Below, one piece after another: positions 56,791-64,000 of a DNA stretch of 64,000 nt. This DNA is from Aestuariibius sp. HNIBRBA575. Lineage in GTDB: Bacteria; Pseudomonadota; Alphaproteobacteria; Rhodobacterales; Rhodobacteraceae. A program made the translations under genes and the position numbers. The stretch's first letter is position 1; each line of letters begins with the position of its first letter. Below the pieces are notes generated by a model, which saw only the letters and a list, made by a program, of their open reading frames with translations, searched no databases and was not told the origin of the DNA. The stretch covers positions 25,001-89,000 of the forward strand of contig NZ_CP162414.1 in NCBI RefSeq assembly GCF_040932005.1. The letters are read 5' to 3'.

Positions 56791-58059
56791 TCAATATTCG
56801 TTGATGACGGCTTCGGCCATTTGGCGGGCCGCATCGGCAGAACTCATATCGCTGGTGATGAATTCGGAAATGACCGTGAACATCGCTTTGCGAAACTTTT
56901 CTGGCACGGCCATGTTGTGGGCCATGGACCGCACCACGGTGCCTGATTCAGCCGCCGCGCGCAGGTCCTCTAGGTTCAGACGTTGGCATGGGTTGAATTC
57001 ATCACCCAATTCAACATCCATGCGCGCGGGGATGGACCCTTTGGCAACGTTGAATACGCGCTGGAACTCTGGGGTCATAATAGTGGACGCCAGCAGGGCC
57101 TGTCCTTCGATATATTCTGGATCATCCTGTTCAAAGAACACAACGGAATCCGAATTCAGGATGTAACCGGGTTCACCACTATTCATCGGCGCACCAGCGC
57201 ACAGATAGTCCACACCGTGTTCGTAACCCGCAGCGTTCATGGTGCCGATCGCCCAATCCCCATGGAAATAGAAACCCGCTTCGCCTGTGACCATCATGTT
57301 TAAGGGTTCTTCCCAGCCGCGCCCAGGGAATGCCGGGTCCATCCAGCCAACCATCAGACGCAATTGGTCAAATGCCGCGATCATGTCATCGCCCTGAAGC
57401 GCGTCCAAATCGAGGTCAATAAACGCTGCCCGATAAAGATCGGTGCTGATGCCTTGAACGATAATTTCAAACAGAGTGCCGTCGATCCAATCCTGCCCGC
57501 CATGGGCAACAGGGATCAGCCCTGCATCGGCCATTTGCGCGGCCAGAACGTTAAACTCATCCCAAGTTTTGGGCATTTCGGTCGCGCCGATTGTGTCCAT
57601 CGCGGATTTAGAGGCCCACATCCAGTCAATACGGTGGATGTTCATCGGCACGGCCACCCATTCACCATGGGGGCTCATGACACTGACCAGTTCTGGCGCG
57701 ACAACATCATCCCAGCCTTCGGTTGCCGCCAGATCATTCATGTTCGCGGTCAGGCCTGTATTGGCCCATTCGCCAATTTCCGGACCTTTCAATTGAACCG
57801 CTGATGGGGGCGTGCCAGAAATCACATCGGACCGCAGGCGTGCAATCGTGTTGGATGTGTGGCCCGGAATTGCCGTTTGATTCCAAAGTCCTCCGGCTGC
57901 GGTGTACATTTCGCCCAGCACATTGATGGCTGCGGCATTTGCTCCGGAATGCCATTGGTGCAACATGTTTGTCTTTGGCTCAGCGATCGCTGTTCCGGAT
58001 GCGGCCAAGGCAATTGCGGCGACACCGCTTGCCAATGTTGTTTTCAAAATTCGTGTCAT
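56791..58059 (-). CDS. Sugar ABC transporter substrate-binding protein (family 1)
   Basis: 422 residues from ATG 58059 with a signal peptide cut near GTAIA. LHQWHSGANAAAINVLGEMYTAAGG, PPSAVQLKGPEIGEWANTGLTANMNDLA, VPMNIHRIDWMWASKSAMDTIGATEMPKTWDEFNVLAAQM and GEAGFYFHGDWAIGTMNA fit the SBP_bac_1 (glucose/mannose-type GtsA-like) family. First gene of the operon downstream of the palindrome at 58125-58136. Confidence 0.9.
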   Translation of the reverse strand: MTRILKTTLASGVAAIALAASGTAIAEPKTNMLHQWHSGANAAAINVLGEMYTAAGGLWNQTAIPGHTSNTIARLRSDVISGTPPSAVQLKGPEIGEWANTGLTANMNDLAATEGWDDVVAPELVSVMSPHGEWVAVPMNIHRIDWMWASKSAMDTIGATEMPKTWDEFNVLAAQMADAGLIPVAHGGQDWIDGTLFEIIVQGISTDLYRAAFIDLDLDALQGDDMIAAFDQLRLMVGWMDPAFPGRGWEEPLNMMVTGEAGFYFHGDWAIGTMNAAGYEHGVDYLCAGAPMNSGEPGYILNSDSVVFFEQDDPEYIEGQALLASTIMTPEFQRVFNVAKGSIPARMDVELGDEFNPCQRLNLEDLRAAAESGTVVRSMAHNMAVPEKFRKAMFTVISEFITSDMSSADAARQMAEAVINEY

Positions 58060-58124
58060 TTGATCCTCCTCATCAGTATGACGCATTCACTTGGGGTGGG
58101 TGTTTAACCCGTTCGTAATTCTTC

Positions 58125-58136
58125 GTTCACGTGAAC
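58125..58136. promoter_or_regulatory. LacI-type operator palindrome, transporter promoter
   Basis: GTTCACGTGAAC is a perfect 12-bp palindrome located 66 bp before the binding-protein start. The same core appears in a longer 16-bp palindrome next to the LacI gene (62123-62138). CG-centred palindromes of this length are the usual form of LacI-family operators. Confidence 0.75.
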
Positions 58137-58165
58137 ATCGCGCGTCAAAAAAACGCCGTGCGATG

Positions 58166-58918
58166 TTAAATTGTGATTCCTCCGTCGATTTGCAGACATT
58201 GGCCTGTGATAAATGCCGCATCATCAGATGCGAGAAATGCACAGATTGCGGCAACTTCTTCTGGGGTCCCCAAACGGCCAGATGGCTGGCGCTCTAAGAA
58301 GAAATTCCACGCGGCCTCAATGCTGCCTAAGTCTAGCGACAATTCCTGAACGCGGTCTTGCAAACTTGGGCTGTCAATTGTGCCCGGACACACCGCATTG
58401 CATCGGATTTTATTTGGTAAATAATCTGCGGCCATGGCTTTGGTCAGGCCAATGACGCCCCCTTTGGCGGCCCCATAAGCGGCCCGTTTGGGGAACCCTT
58501 TCAGGGAACTGGCAACCGAGGCGATTGTGGTCAGACTGCCGCCGTTTTCCTTCATGTGGGGGATCGCAGCTTTGGCGATATGAAACGCGCTATCCATCGT
58601 AATGGTACAGGTTTTACGCCAATCTTCGATGCTGCATTGTTCGATAGTGCCCTGATGAACAAATCCAACGGCGTGAACCAGAATGTCGATGTGATCAAAC
58701 CGGCTAAAATAGGTTTGCACAGCGGTTTCGTCGGTCGCATCCAGCTGGGTTTTGTCAACGCCAGCCAGATTAGCCATTAAATCAGCGTTCAGGTCACTGG
58801 CAAAAACCGTTGCCCCGTCGTCCCGCAATCGTTCGGCCACGGCACGGCCAATCCCTTGGCCTGCTGCGGTCACGACAGCAACTTTTCCCAAAAGTTTTAA
58901 CGGGGGGGCAACAGTCAT
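58166..58918 (-). CDS. 2-keto-3-deoxy-L-fuconate 4-dehydrogenase-like SDR
   Basis: 250 residues. VAVVTAAGQGIGRAVAERL, HAVGFVHQGTIEQCSIEDWRKTCTITMDSAF, IASVASSLKGFPKRAAYGAAKGGVIGLTKAMAADYLPNKIRCNAVCPGTIDSPSLQDRV, and the tail SDDAAFITGQCLQIDGG. The group (DHRS6-like) includes the bacterial KDF dehydrogenase, which makes 2,4-diketo-3-deoxy-L-fuconate. Last gene of the kinase-enolase-FAH operon, 11 nt after the FAH gene stop; product would be the substrate of that FAH hydrolase. Confidence 0.78.
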   Translation of the reverse strand: MTVAPPLKLLGKVAVVTAAGQGIGRAVAERLRDDGATVFASDLNADLMANLAGVDKTQLDATDETAVQTYFSRFDHIDILVHAVGFVHQGTIEQCSIEDWRKTCTITMDSAFHIAKAAIPHMKENGGSLTTIASVASSLKGFPKRAAYGAAKGGVIGLTKAMAADYLPNKIRCNAVCPGTIDSPSLQDRVQELSLDLGSIEAAWNFFLERQPSGRLGTPEEVAAICAFLASDDAAFITGQCLQIDGGITI

Positions 58919-58929
58919 CGCATCGATCT

Positions 58930-59778
58930 CTATAATGCGACAACGGTTTGGGATTGTTCACCCAAACCATCGATCCCAAGGGACACTTGATCGCCGACCT
59001 GAAGCCATGTCTGTGGATCCATGCCTGCGCCGACACCCGGCGGGGTCCCGGTGCAGATCAGATCGCCCGGCTCTAGTCGCGTAAATTCGGACATATAGCT
59101 GACAATGGTTTCCACGTCGAAAATCATCGTGCCGGTATTACCGGTCTGCATCCGTTGACCATTTACATCCAGCCACATGCCCAAGCTTTGGACATCGCCA
59201 ACTGCGTCTGGGGTGATCAAAAACGGCCCCGTGGGGCAGAAGTTGGGGAATGATTTGCCTTTGACCCATTGGCCGGACCGTTCTAGCTGCCATGCGCGTT
59301 CAGACAGATCATTTACCAACACAAAACCAGCGACATGATCCATTGCCTCTGATTTGGAAATGTTCAATGCGGGTTTGCCGATGACGATGCCCAGCTCGAC
59401 TTCCCAATCTAGTTTGGTCATTTTGGGGGAAAACAAGATGTCGTCATTTGGCCCGCAAAAGGTGCCGCTGGATTTGTTGAACAGGATCGGCTCTTGGGGG
59501 ATGTCCATGCCTGCCTCGGCCGCGTGGTCAGAATAGTTCAACCCGATGCACCAGATGTTTTTGGGCTGCGAAATCGGCGGGGCCAGCCGCATATCCGACA
59601 CATCCATCAGCGGCAGTGTCATTGGATCAACCGATTGCAGCTTTGTGATCAAATCGGGTGACAGGCTGTTGGGTCCAAAGTCATCAACCAGCGAAGATGC
59701 ATTCCTTGGGGCGTCGTCTTGGTCCAATATACATGGGGTTTTGGGTGCGTTTCGGGGCCCATATCGTGCAAGCTTCAT
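58930..59778 (-). CDS. FAH-family hydrolase, 2,4-diketo-3-deoxy-sugar-acid hydrolase-like
   Basis: 282 residues from ATG 59778. FAH fold with IWCIGLNYSDHAAEAGMDIP, FNKSSGTFCGPNDDI, KLDWEVELGIVIGK (metal-binding E-x-E), SERAWQLERSGQWVKGKSF, CPTGPFLITPDAV, and LICTGTPPGVGAGM. These match the diketo-hydrolases of the non-phosphorylated L-rhamnose/L-fucose routes, which cut 2,4-diketo-3-deoxy acids to pyruvate plus lactate or glycolate. Overlaps the enolase-like gene by 4 nt. Confidence 0.82.
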   Translation of the reverse strand: MKLARYGPRNAPKTPCILDQDDAPRNASSLVDDFGPNSLSPDLITKLQSVDPMTLPLMDVSDMRLAPPISQPKNIWCIGLNYSDHAAEAGMDIPQEPILFNKSSGTFCGPNDDILFSPKMTKLDWEVELGIVIGKPALNISKSEAMDHVAGFVLVNDLSERAWQLERSGQWVKGKSFPNFCPTGPFLITPDAVGDVQSLGMWLDVNGQRMQTGNTGTMIFDVETIVSYMSEFTRLEPGDLICTGTPPGVGAGMDPQTWLQVGDQVSLGIDGLGEQSQTVVAL

Positions 59779-61091
59779 TTCTGTGCGTCCTTTTGATTTG
59801 TTTTGCCCCACCAAGTCTGAGCCAAGGGTGCGCCGCCGACAAAAGCCGCCGATCCGAGCTCATCTTGAATGCGCAGACATTCATTCCATTTGACCATGCG
59901 TTCAGATCGCGTAAACGACCCAACCTTTAATTGGCCACCGCCCAATCCGGTTGACAAGTGGCTGATAGAAACGTCCTCGGTTTCCCCGGATCGGGCAGAC
60001 ACGATAGCGCCCCAACCCTGTTTTTGAGCCGCATGAAAGGTGTCGATGGATTCACTGACCGTGCCGGCCTGGTTCACTTTGACCAACACGGCGTTGCAGG
60101 TTTGATCGCGAATGGCCTGATCCACCAATGCTGCATTGGTGACCAGATAATCATCCCCGATGATTTGTACCTGATCGCCAAAACGGGCAGTAAATTCACG
60201 CATACCGTCAACGTCGTCTTCTGCCACCGGGTCTTCGATTGAGACAATCGGATAGGCATCCAGCCAGCGCCCCAACAGATCAATCAAATCGCCGCTATCC
60301 AGCTGGCGATCCTCTAGAGCGAGCCGATAATCCCCGGTCTTTCCAAACTCAGAGGCCGCAATATCAAGTGAAATCACGACCCGTTCGCCGGGCTTTTCGC
60401 CCGCCAGTTCAATCGCTTGGACCAGTGTTTCCAATGCTTCTTCGTTGCTGTCAAAGTTGGGCCACCAGCCTCCCTCATCTGCAACTCCGGCCAGTTTTCC
60501 GCGTTTGGCCATGATATCCCCGGCGGCAAAATAGACCTCGTTTGTGATTTCCATAACGTCGTCAAAACTATCCGCGCCGGGGACCATAATCATAAAGTCC
60601 TGAATATCGACGCGACGGCCCGCATGGGCACCACCGCCAAAAATCTGAATTTCCGGCAGAGGCAATGAGGGAACGCAGCCATAATGGTCCGCAACATGGC
60701 GCCACAGCGGTTTTTGGGCGTCAGCCGCGGCGGCATGTAGGACCGCCAGCGACGTTGCAACCGTGGCATTGCCGCCCAGATCGCTTTTTAGGGGGGATGA
60801 ATCCAGCGCGAGTATTGCCGCATCCACACCCTGCTGATCCTGCACATCCATCCCGATCAACGCTGGCGCGATACGGGTTTGAATTCCGTTTAGGGCTGTG
60901 CTGACATTCATACCCCGCAAAGCCGGTCCGCCATCGCGCAAATCGATTGCTTCTCTGGTGCCACGGGACGCGCCGGCGGGTGCAATCGCACGGCCTCGTG
61001 CGCCGTTTTGTAGAATCACATCCACCTCGATGGTGGGGTTCCCGCGCGAATCCCATACGCGGCGGGCTTTGACGTCTGAAATGACGGTCAT
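59775..61091 (-). CDS. Enolase paralogue with altered active site
   Basis: 438 residues, of enolase size. Mg ligands are kept (D243, E286, D313), as are the base K338, K389, E206 (ADEGG) and H156 in GGGAHAG. By my alignment with canonical enolase, yeast E168 (QEFM) is D165 (QDFM), H373 in SHRSGETED is A366 (SARSGETED, R367 and S368 kept), and the mobile loop GASTG is GASRG. These are near-universal in true enolase, so glycolysis is unlikely to be its main role. Operon with kinase, diketo-hydrolase and KDF-type SDR suggests a sugar-acid-phosphate dehydratase. An ATGA overlap links it to the kinase gene. Confidence 0.8.
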   Translation of the reverse strand: MTVISDVKARRVWDSRGNPTIEVDVILQNGARGRAIAPAGASRGTREAIDLRDGGPALRGMNVSTALNGIQTRIAPALIGMDVQDQQGVDAAILALDSSPLKSDLGGNATVATSLAVLHAAAADAQKPLWRHVADHYGCVPSLPLPEIQIFGGGAHAGRRVDIQDFMIMVPGADSFDDVMEITNEVYFAAGDIMAKRGKLAGVADEGGWWPNFDSNEEALETLVQAIELAGEKPGERVVISLDIAASEFGKTGDYRLALEDRQLDSGDLIDLLGRWLDAYPIVSIEDPVAEDDVDGMREFTARFGDQVQIIGDDYLVTNAALVDQAIRDQTCNAVLVKVNQAGTVSESIDTFHAAQKQGWGAIVSARSGETEDVSISHLSTGLGGGQLKVGSFTRSERMVKWNECLRIQDELGSAAFVGGAPLAQTWWGKTNQKDAQK

Positions 61092-62101
61092 ACACTTCGT
61101 TCCTTCATGTGGTGATCGAGCGTGGAAACGAAGTTTGACAACGTTGTTTCAGGGGCTTTGATCATATCTATTGCGATGGTTCGCAGGTTTGAACGTTCTC
61201 GTTCAGACAAATATTCTACCGGGGATTTCCCGTCGATCCGCGCCAGCATCAACGCTGGTAAAAGCAGACAGATGCGGGTTTCCAAATCGGATCGGGATTC
61301 CCACGAAATATGGGGCATATATCCCTGCCAGAACGCCAGCATTTCAGCCAACAATCCGGGACGGGAATTCGGCAGATGATACGCTTTGAGCGCGAGGTGA
61401 TTGAGGCAGAAAGACGGATCAAAACTTGCATCCCCGATGGTCGCGCATTCCGCGTCCAAAATGACAGGCCCGTCTGGACGGATCAGGATGTTTTTCGGGC
61501 TGACATCGCCATGGGTCAGGACTTGCTTGCTGACAAACAATCTGTCGGCCAATTTGGTTAAAGCGCCCGCAATATCTGGATGTTTTGAGGCGGTGAACGA
61601 TAAGTATGGTTCGATCCGCAAGGCGCGAAAATCTTCTTGGTTTTGGAATGGCGTATCCTCAAAACCCGGCTTGGTGGACGCTGCATGAATTTGGCCAATC
61701 ATGCCGCCGATACGGGCTGCTTCGCCTTTGCAAATCTGACCATCCAACAGCGCGGTTTTCCATAGGTACACATCTGGCCCCGCGACAAATTCCATCGCAA
61801 ATCCGTGGGCCTTTTCTGAACGGCCGAACAGTTTTACCGCACTATTCGGCGTGATCTTGGCGGCTGTTTCCAGCCACGCATATTCGGCCGCGTTGCGATG
61901 CACAGGGGCGTACCAATCTGCTGCAACTTTCAGCTTGGGCAACGCAAATTTCACACAAATTCGGCGCCCGCGCAGCGTCAGGGCGGCAATGTCTGATGCG
62001 ACACCGCCTGTCAGGGGGGTAATGTCGGAAACTTCGTCGACACATCCCAGGCCCAATTCCCGGACCAATTGCAGGCATCGATCATTGAGTTGCGTTGTCA
62101 T
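61088..62101 (-). CDS. APH-fold kinase, methylthioribose-kinase/choline-kinase-like
   Basis: 337 residues. APH-type features: ICVKFALPKLK-type lysine near the N-lobe, EYAWLETAA (Glu), catalytic HGDVSPKNIL (H-G-D-x4-N), and the metal motif ILDAECA (DxE). This pattern is near methylthioribose kinase and other small-molecule kinases, not an aminoglycoside resistance gene by context. First gene of the operon behind the operator palindrome; overlaps the enolase-like gene by 4 nt. Likely phosphorylates a sugar or sugar acid for it. Confidence 0.78.
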   Translation of the reverse strand: MTTQLNDRCLQLVRELGLGCVDEVSDITPLTGGVASDIAALTLRGRRICVKFALPKLKVAADWYAPVHRNAAEYAWLETAAKITPNSAVKLFGRSEKAHGFAMEFVAGPDVYLWKTALLDGQICKGEAARIGGMIGQIHAASTKPGFEDTPFQNQEDFRALRIEPYLSFTASKHPDIAGALTKLADRLFVSKQVLTHGDVSPKNILIRPDGPVILDAECATIGDASFDPSFCLNHLALKAYHLPNSRPGLLAEMLAFWQGYMPHISWESRSDLETRICLLLPALMLARIDGKSPVEYLSERERSNLRTIAIDMIKAPETTLSNFVSTLDHHMKERSV

Positions 62102-62122
62102 TTGCGTCTTTCATCGGCGTTT

Positions 62123-62138
62123 TTGTTCACGTGAACAA
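62123..62138. promoter_or_regulatory. LacI-type operator palindrome, kinase/LacI promoter
   Basis: TTGTTCACGTGAACAA is a perfect 16-bp palindrome between divergent kinase (starting at 62101) and LacI genes; core GTTCACGTGAAC is the same as at 58125-58136. Position fits repression of the kinase operon and autoregulation. Confidence 0.8.
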
Positions 62139-62214
62139 TTTGCGTTGGAATTGATTTTGTGTCAAGATGGGTTGTGCTAAAATGCTAGAAGGTTCGAAAT
62201 TCAAAGGGGTTAAG

Positions 62215-63210
62215 GTGTCAGGTCGCGTTACTATCAAGTCCATCGCTAAGGATCTGGGAATTTCCCATATGACGGTATCCCGGGCATTGTCGAATCATCC
62301 GAATGTTCAAAAAGAAACCCGAGAATCTGTTCTGAAACACGCCCGTGATATGGGTTATGTCAAAAGCGCGGCGGCCATGGCGATGCGGGGGGACGGAACC
62401 CAAATTGTTGGCTTGCTATTGCCCAATATTGTGAATGAGTTTTACGCCCGATTTGCAAATGCGATGGCGCTGGCCTGTGACCAAAATGCATTTCAGTTGA
62501 TCATCCATTTGACCAACGATGACAAAGCCGTCGAAGAACTGGCACTGGATCGTCTAAGAGAAGTGCAAGCGCAGGCTGTTGTCATGGTGCCATCCCCCGG
62601 TCAGTCACATGTTGAACCGGCGCATTTTGACGCAATGCGCGTTGTGCAATTGATCCGCCAACGGACCATGACAAAAGACGCCGATGCAGTGTTGGTGGAT
62701 GACGGTCCGGCCTTGGAAAACGCTGTGCGACATCTTGCAAAGCAGGGGCATTCGCAGATCGCCTATATCGGGGCAGACGCTGAATTGTCCTCTGGTCGCA
62801 GTCGGCTTGCAGCCTTTGAAAAGGGACTGGAACAGGTTGGATTGACCAAGATCCCCGATCTCATTCGGACGGGCAAACCTTCTTTTGAAATGGGGCGTGA
62901 TCAGGCAAGGGATATCATTCAAAACAGCCCAGCCACAGCGTTGGTCTGCGGTGGTTTTGAAATTTCTAACGGGGCATTGAACGCCTATATGGGTTCGGAT
63001 CAAGCGAGATCGGATCAATTGGCGTTTGTTGGGTATGGGGACCCAAGCCACTACGTGTGGATCAATGGCGGGATTTCGACTGTGCAAATTCCGGTGGACG
63101 CTTTGGCGCAGCAAGCCGTTGATCTGATCGCCCTCAAAGGGGCTGATCATCCCGCCCAAGTTTTCAGCTTCAAAGCAGAACTGATCATCCGCGGAACGGC
63201 AACAGGGTGA
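62215..63210 (+). CDS. LacI-family transcriptional regulator
   Basis: 331 residues from GTG 62215, chosen because AAAGGGG is 5 nt upstream and the HTH then starts near the N-terminus; ATGs at 62167 and 62182 are in frame but are poorly supported. HTH: VTIKSIAKDLGISHMTVSRALSNHPNVQKETRESVLKHARDMGY, followed by the periplasmic-binding-protein-like effector domain (VGLLLPNIVNEFYARFANAM, IAYIGADAELSSGRSRLAAFEKGL). Likely represses the kinase operon and the transporter operon through the two palindromes, with sugar as inducer. Confidence 0.88.
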   Translation: MSGRVTIKSIAKDLGISHMTVSRALSNHPNVQKETRESVLKHARDMGYVKSAAAMAMRGDGTQIVGLLLPNIVNEFYARFANAMALACDQNAFQLIIHLTNDDKAVEELALDRLREVQAQAVVMVPSPGQSHVEPAHFDAMRVVQLIRQRTMTKDADAVLVDDGPALENAVRHLAKQGHSQIAYIGADAELSSGRSRLAAFEKGLEQVGLTKIPDLIRTGKPSFEMGRDQARDIIQNSPATALVCGGFEISNGALNAYMGSDQARSDQLAFVGYGDPSHYVWINGGISTVQIPVDALAQQAVDLIALKGADHPAQVFSFKAELIIRGTATG

Positions 63211-63395
63211 TAAAACCGTCTTCCGAAACCGGTTGGTGACGTCAATTCGGTCATATTTTGGTTCAATTTCCGGGATACGATGATCTAAAGTCGGTCATGA
63301 CAGGTTGCGCGTATTCCGATCTTTGACCATGAACATAAGTTATTGAGACCAGCGAGGCTGCTTCCTTGCGGCGCATTTGAGTAGGGAGAATTTCC

Positions 63396-64000
63396 ATGGT
63401 GACACCGGTCATCCTTTGTGGCGGATCAGGGACGCGGCTTTGGCCTTTGTCCCGAAAAAGCTATCCCAAACAATTTGTGCCATTGGTGGGCGAGGAAACC
63501 CTGTTTCAGGCGTCTGCACATCGGCTAAGCGGGGCCGAAAACGGTATCGAATTTGACAAGCCGGTTATTTTAACCGGGTCAGATTTCCGGTTCATTGTGA
63601 CGGAACAACTGACCGAAATCGGCATCGATCCCAATGCAATATTGATCGAACCAGAGGGGCGAAATACAGCACCCGCCGTTTTGGCCGCTGCGTTGTATTT
63701 ACTGGAAAAAGACCCGGAAGCGATCATGTTGGTTGCCCCATCAGATCACGTGGTTCTGGACAAAGCCGCATTTCACAAAGCCGTCACCAAGGGCTTGGAA
63801 GCGATCCAAGACGGAAAGCTGGTCACATTTGGCATCCAGCCGACCCATGCAGAAACCGCCTATGGGTATCTGGAATTGTCCGCAAAACCGGACGCAAATG
63901 GCACCGCGATTGACCTAAAGCAATTTGTTGAAAAGCCAGATCATGATCATGCGGTTCAAATGCTTGAGGCGGGTCATTTCCTGTGGAATGCGGGCATTTT
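63396..64000 (+). CDS. manC: Mannose-1-phosphate guanylyltransferase (partial, runs off the window)
   Basis: Starts ATG 63396 with GGGAG about 9 nt upstream. N-terminal nucleotidyltransferase domain: TPVILCGGSGTRLWPLSRKSYPKQFV, then TGSDFRFIVTEQL, EPEGRNTAPAVLAAALYLL, PSDHVVLDKAAFHKAV, and FGIQPTHAETAYGYLEL. This is the type II ManC/CpsB/XanB enzyme (mannose-1-P + GTP to GDP-mannose), used for polysaccharide or GDP-fucose synthesis. First about 201 codons only; C-terminal isomerase domain is outside. Confidence 0.93.
   Translation, partial: MVTPVILCGGSGTRLWPLSRKSYPKQFVPLVGEETLFQASAHRLSGAENGIEFDKPVILTGSDFRFIVTEQLTEIGIDPNAILIEPEGRNTAPAVLAAALYLLEKDPEAIMLVAPSDHVVLDKAAFHKAVTKGLEAIQDGKLVTFGIQPTHAETAYGYLELSAKPDANGTAIDLKQFVEKPDHDHAVQMLEAGHFLWNAGI

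Noticed and set aside
61088..62101. Aminoglycoside phosphotransferase as resistance gene
   Set aside because: Operon context is sugar catabolism and the DxE motif fits small-metabolite kinases.

Overview
The window looks like a chromosome segment of a marine alphaproteobacterium of the Roseobacter/Rhodobacteraceae type. This is inferred from the 23S-5S-initiator-tRNA order, moderate GC content, the TRAP-TAXI and many ABC importers, an RTX protein, a DUF6525-like small protein and the protein flavour in general. No taxon marker was searched.

Layout. 1-2.8 kb: end of an rRNA operon (23S without its 5' part, 5S, tRNA-fMet). 2.8-5.0 kb: a decayed strip next to the tRNA with a 20-bp tandem repeat, a nuclease pseudogene, a ribbon-helix-helix protein, a tiny membrane peptide and an IS66 TnpB remnant. 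5.0-8.3 kb: a cobalamin importer (btuC-btuF-btuD on the minus strand) behind a cobalamin riboswitch. 8.5-12.7 kb: a ferric-siderophore importer plus a siderophore-interacting flavoprotein; the importer's ATPase has lost its Walker A segment. 12.8-17.1 kb: a DUF6525-like protein, an Rrf2 regulator, a membrane protein and a cyclopropane-fatty-acid synthase. 15.9-21.5 kb: a TAXI-type TRAP transporter with a DadA-like oxidoreductase and a divergent LysR. 21.5-29.8 kb: ECF sigma factor, D-lactate-type dehydrogenase with MarR, RTX protein, LysR/SDR/FAD oxidoreductase. 30-36 kb: a peptide-family ABC importer. 36-41.4 kb: cation/Ca2+ exchanger, AraC, a Tat-exported cysteine hydrolase, TetR, cupin and GST. 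41.6-43.4 kb: two adjacent divergent pseudogenes (LysR and PLP aminotransferase).

43.6-63.2 kb is a large sugar-catabolic region with two regulons. The first (GntR) joins a ribose-type ABC importer, a LgoD-like Zn dehydrogenase, a UxaA-like dehydratase, an aldose dehydrogenase of the aldo-keto reductase family and a UxaB-like reductase. Together these could take L-galactose or L-galactonate to 2-keto-3-deoxygluconate, and a shared 13-bp motif lies upstream of both operons. The second (LacI) joins a MalFGK-type importer, a XylB-like sugar dehydrogenase, a second SDR, a 2-keto-3-deoxy-fuconate-dehydrogenase-like SDR, a diketo-acid hydrolase of the FAH family, an enolase paralogue with altered active-site residues and an APH/methylthioribose-kinase-like kinase. 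Both of its promoters carry the same palindrome GTTCACGTGAAC. The place normally held by a sugar-acid dehydratase seems to be filled by the enolase paralogue and kinase; this is the most interesting candidate for an undescribed pathway. The window ends inside a mannose-1-phosphate guanylyltransferase gene.
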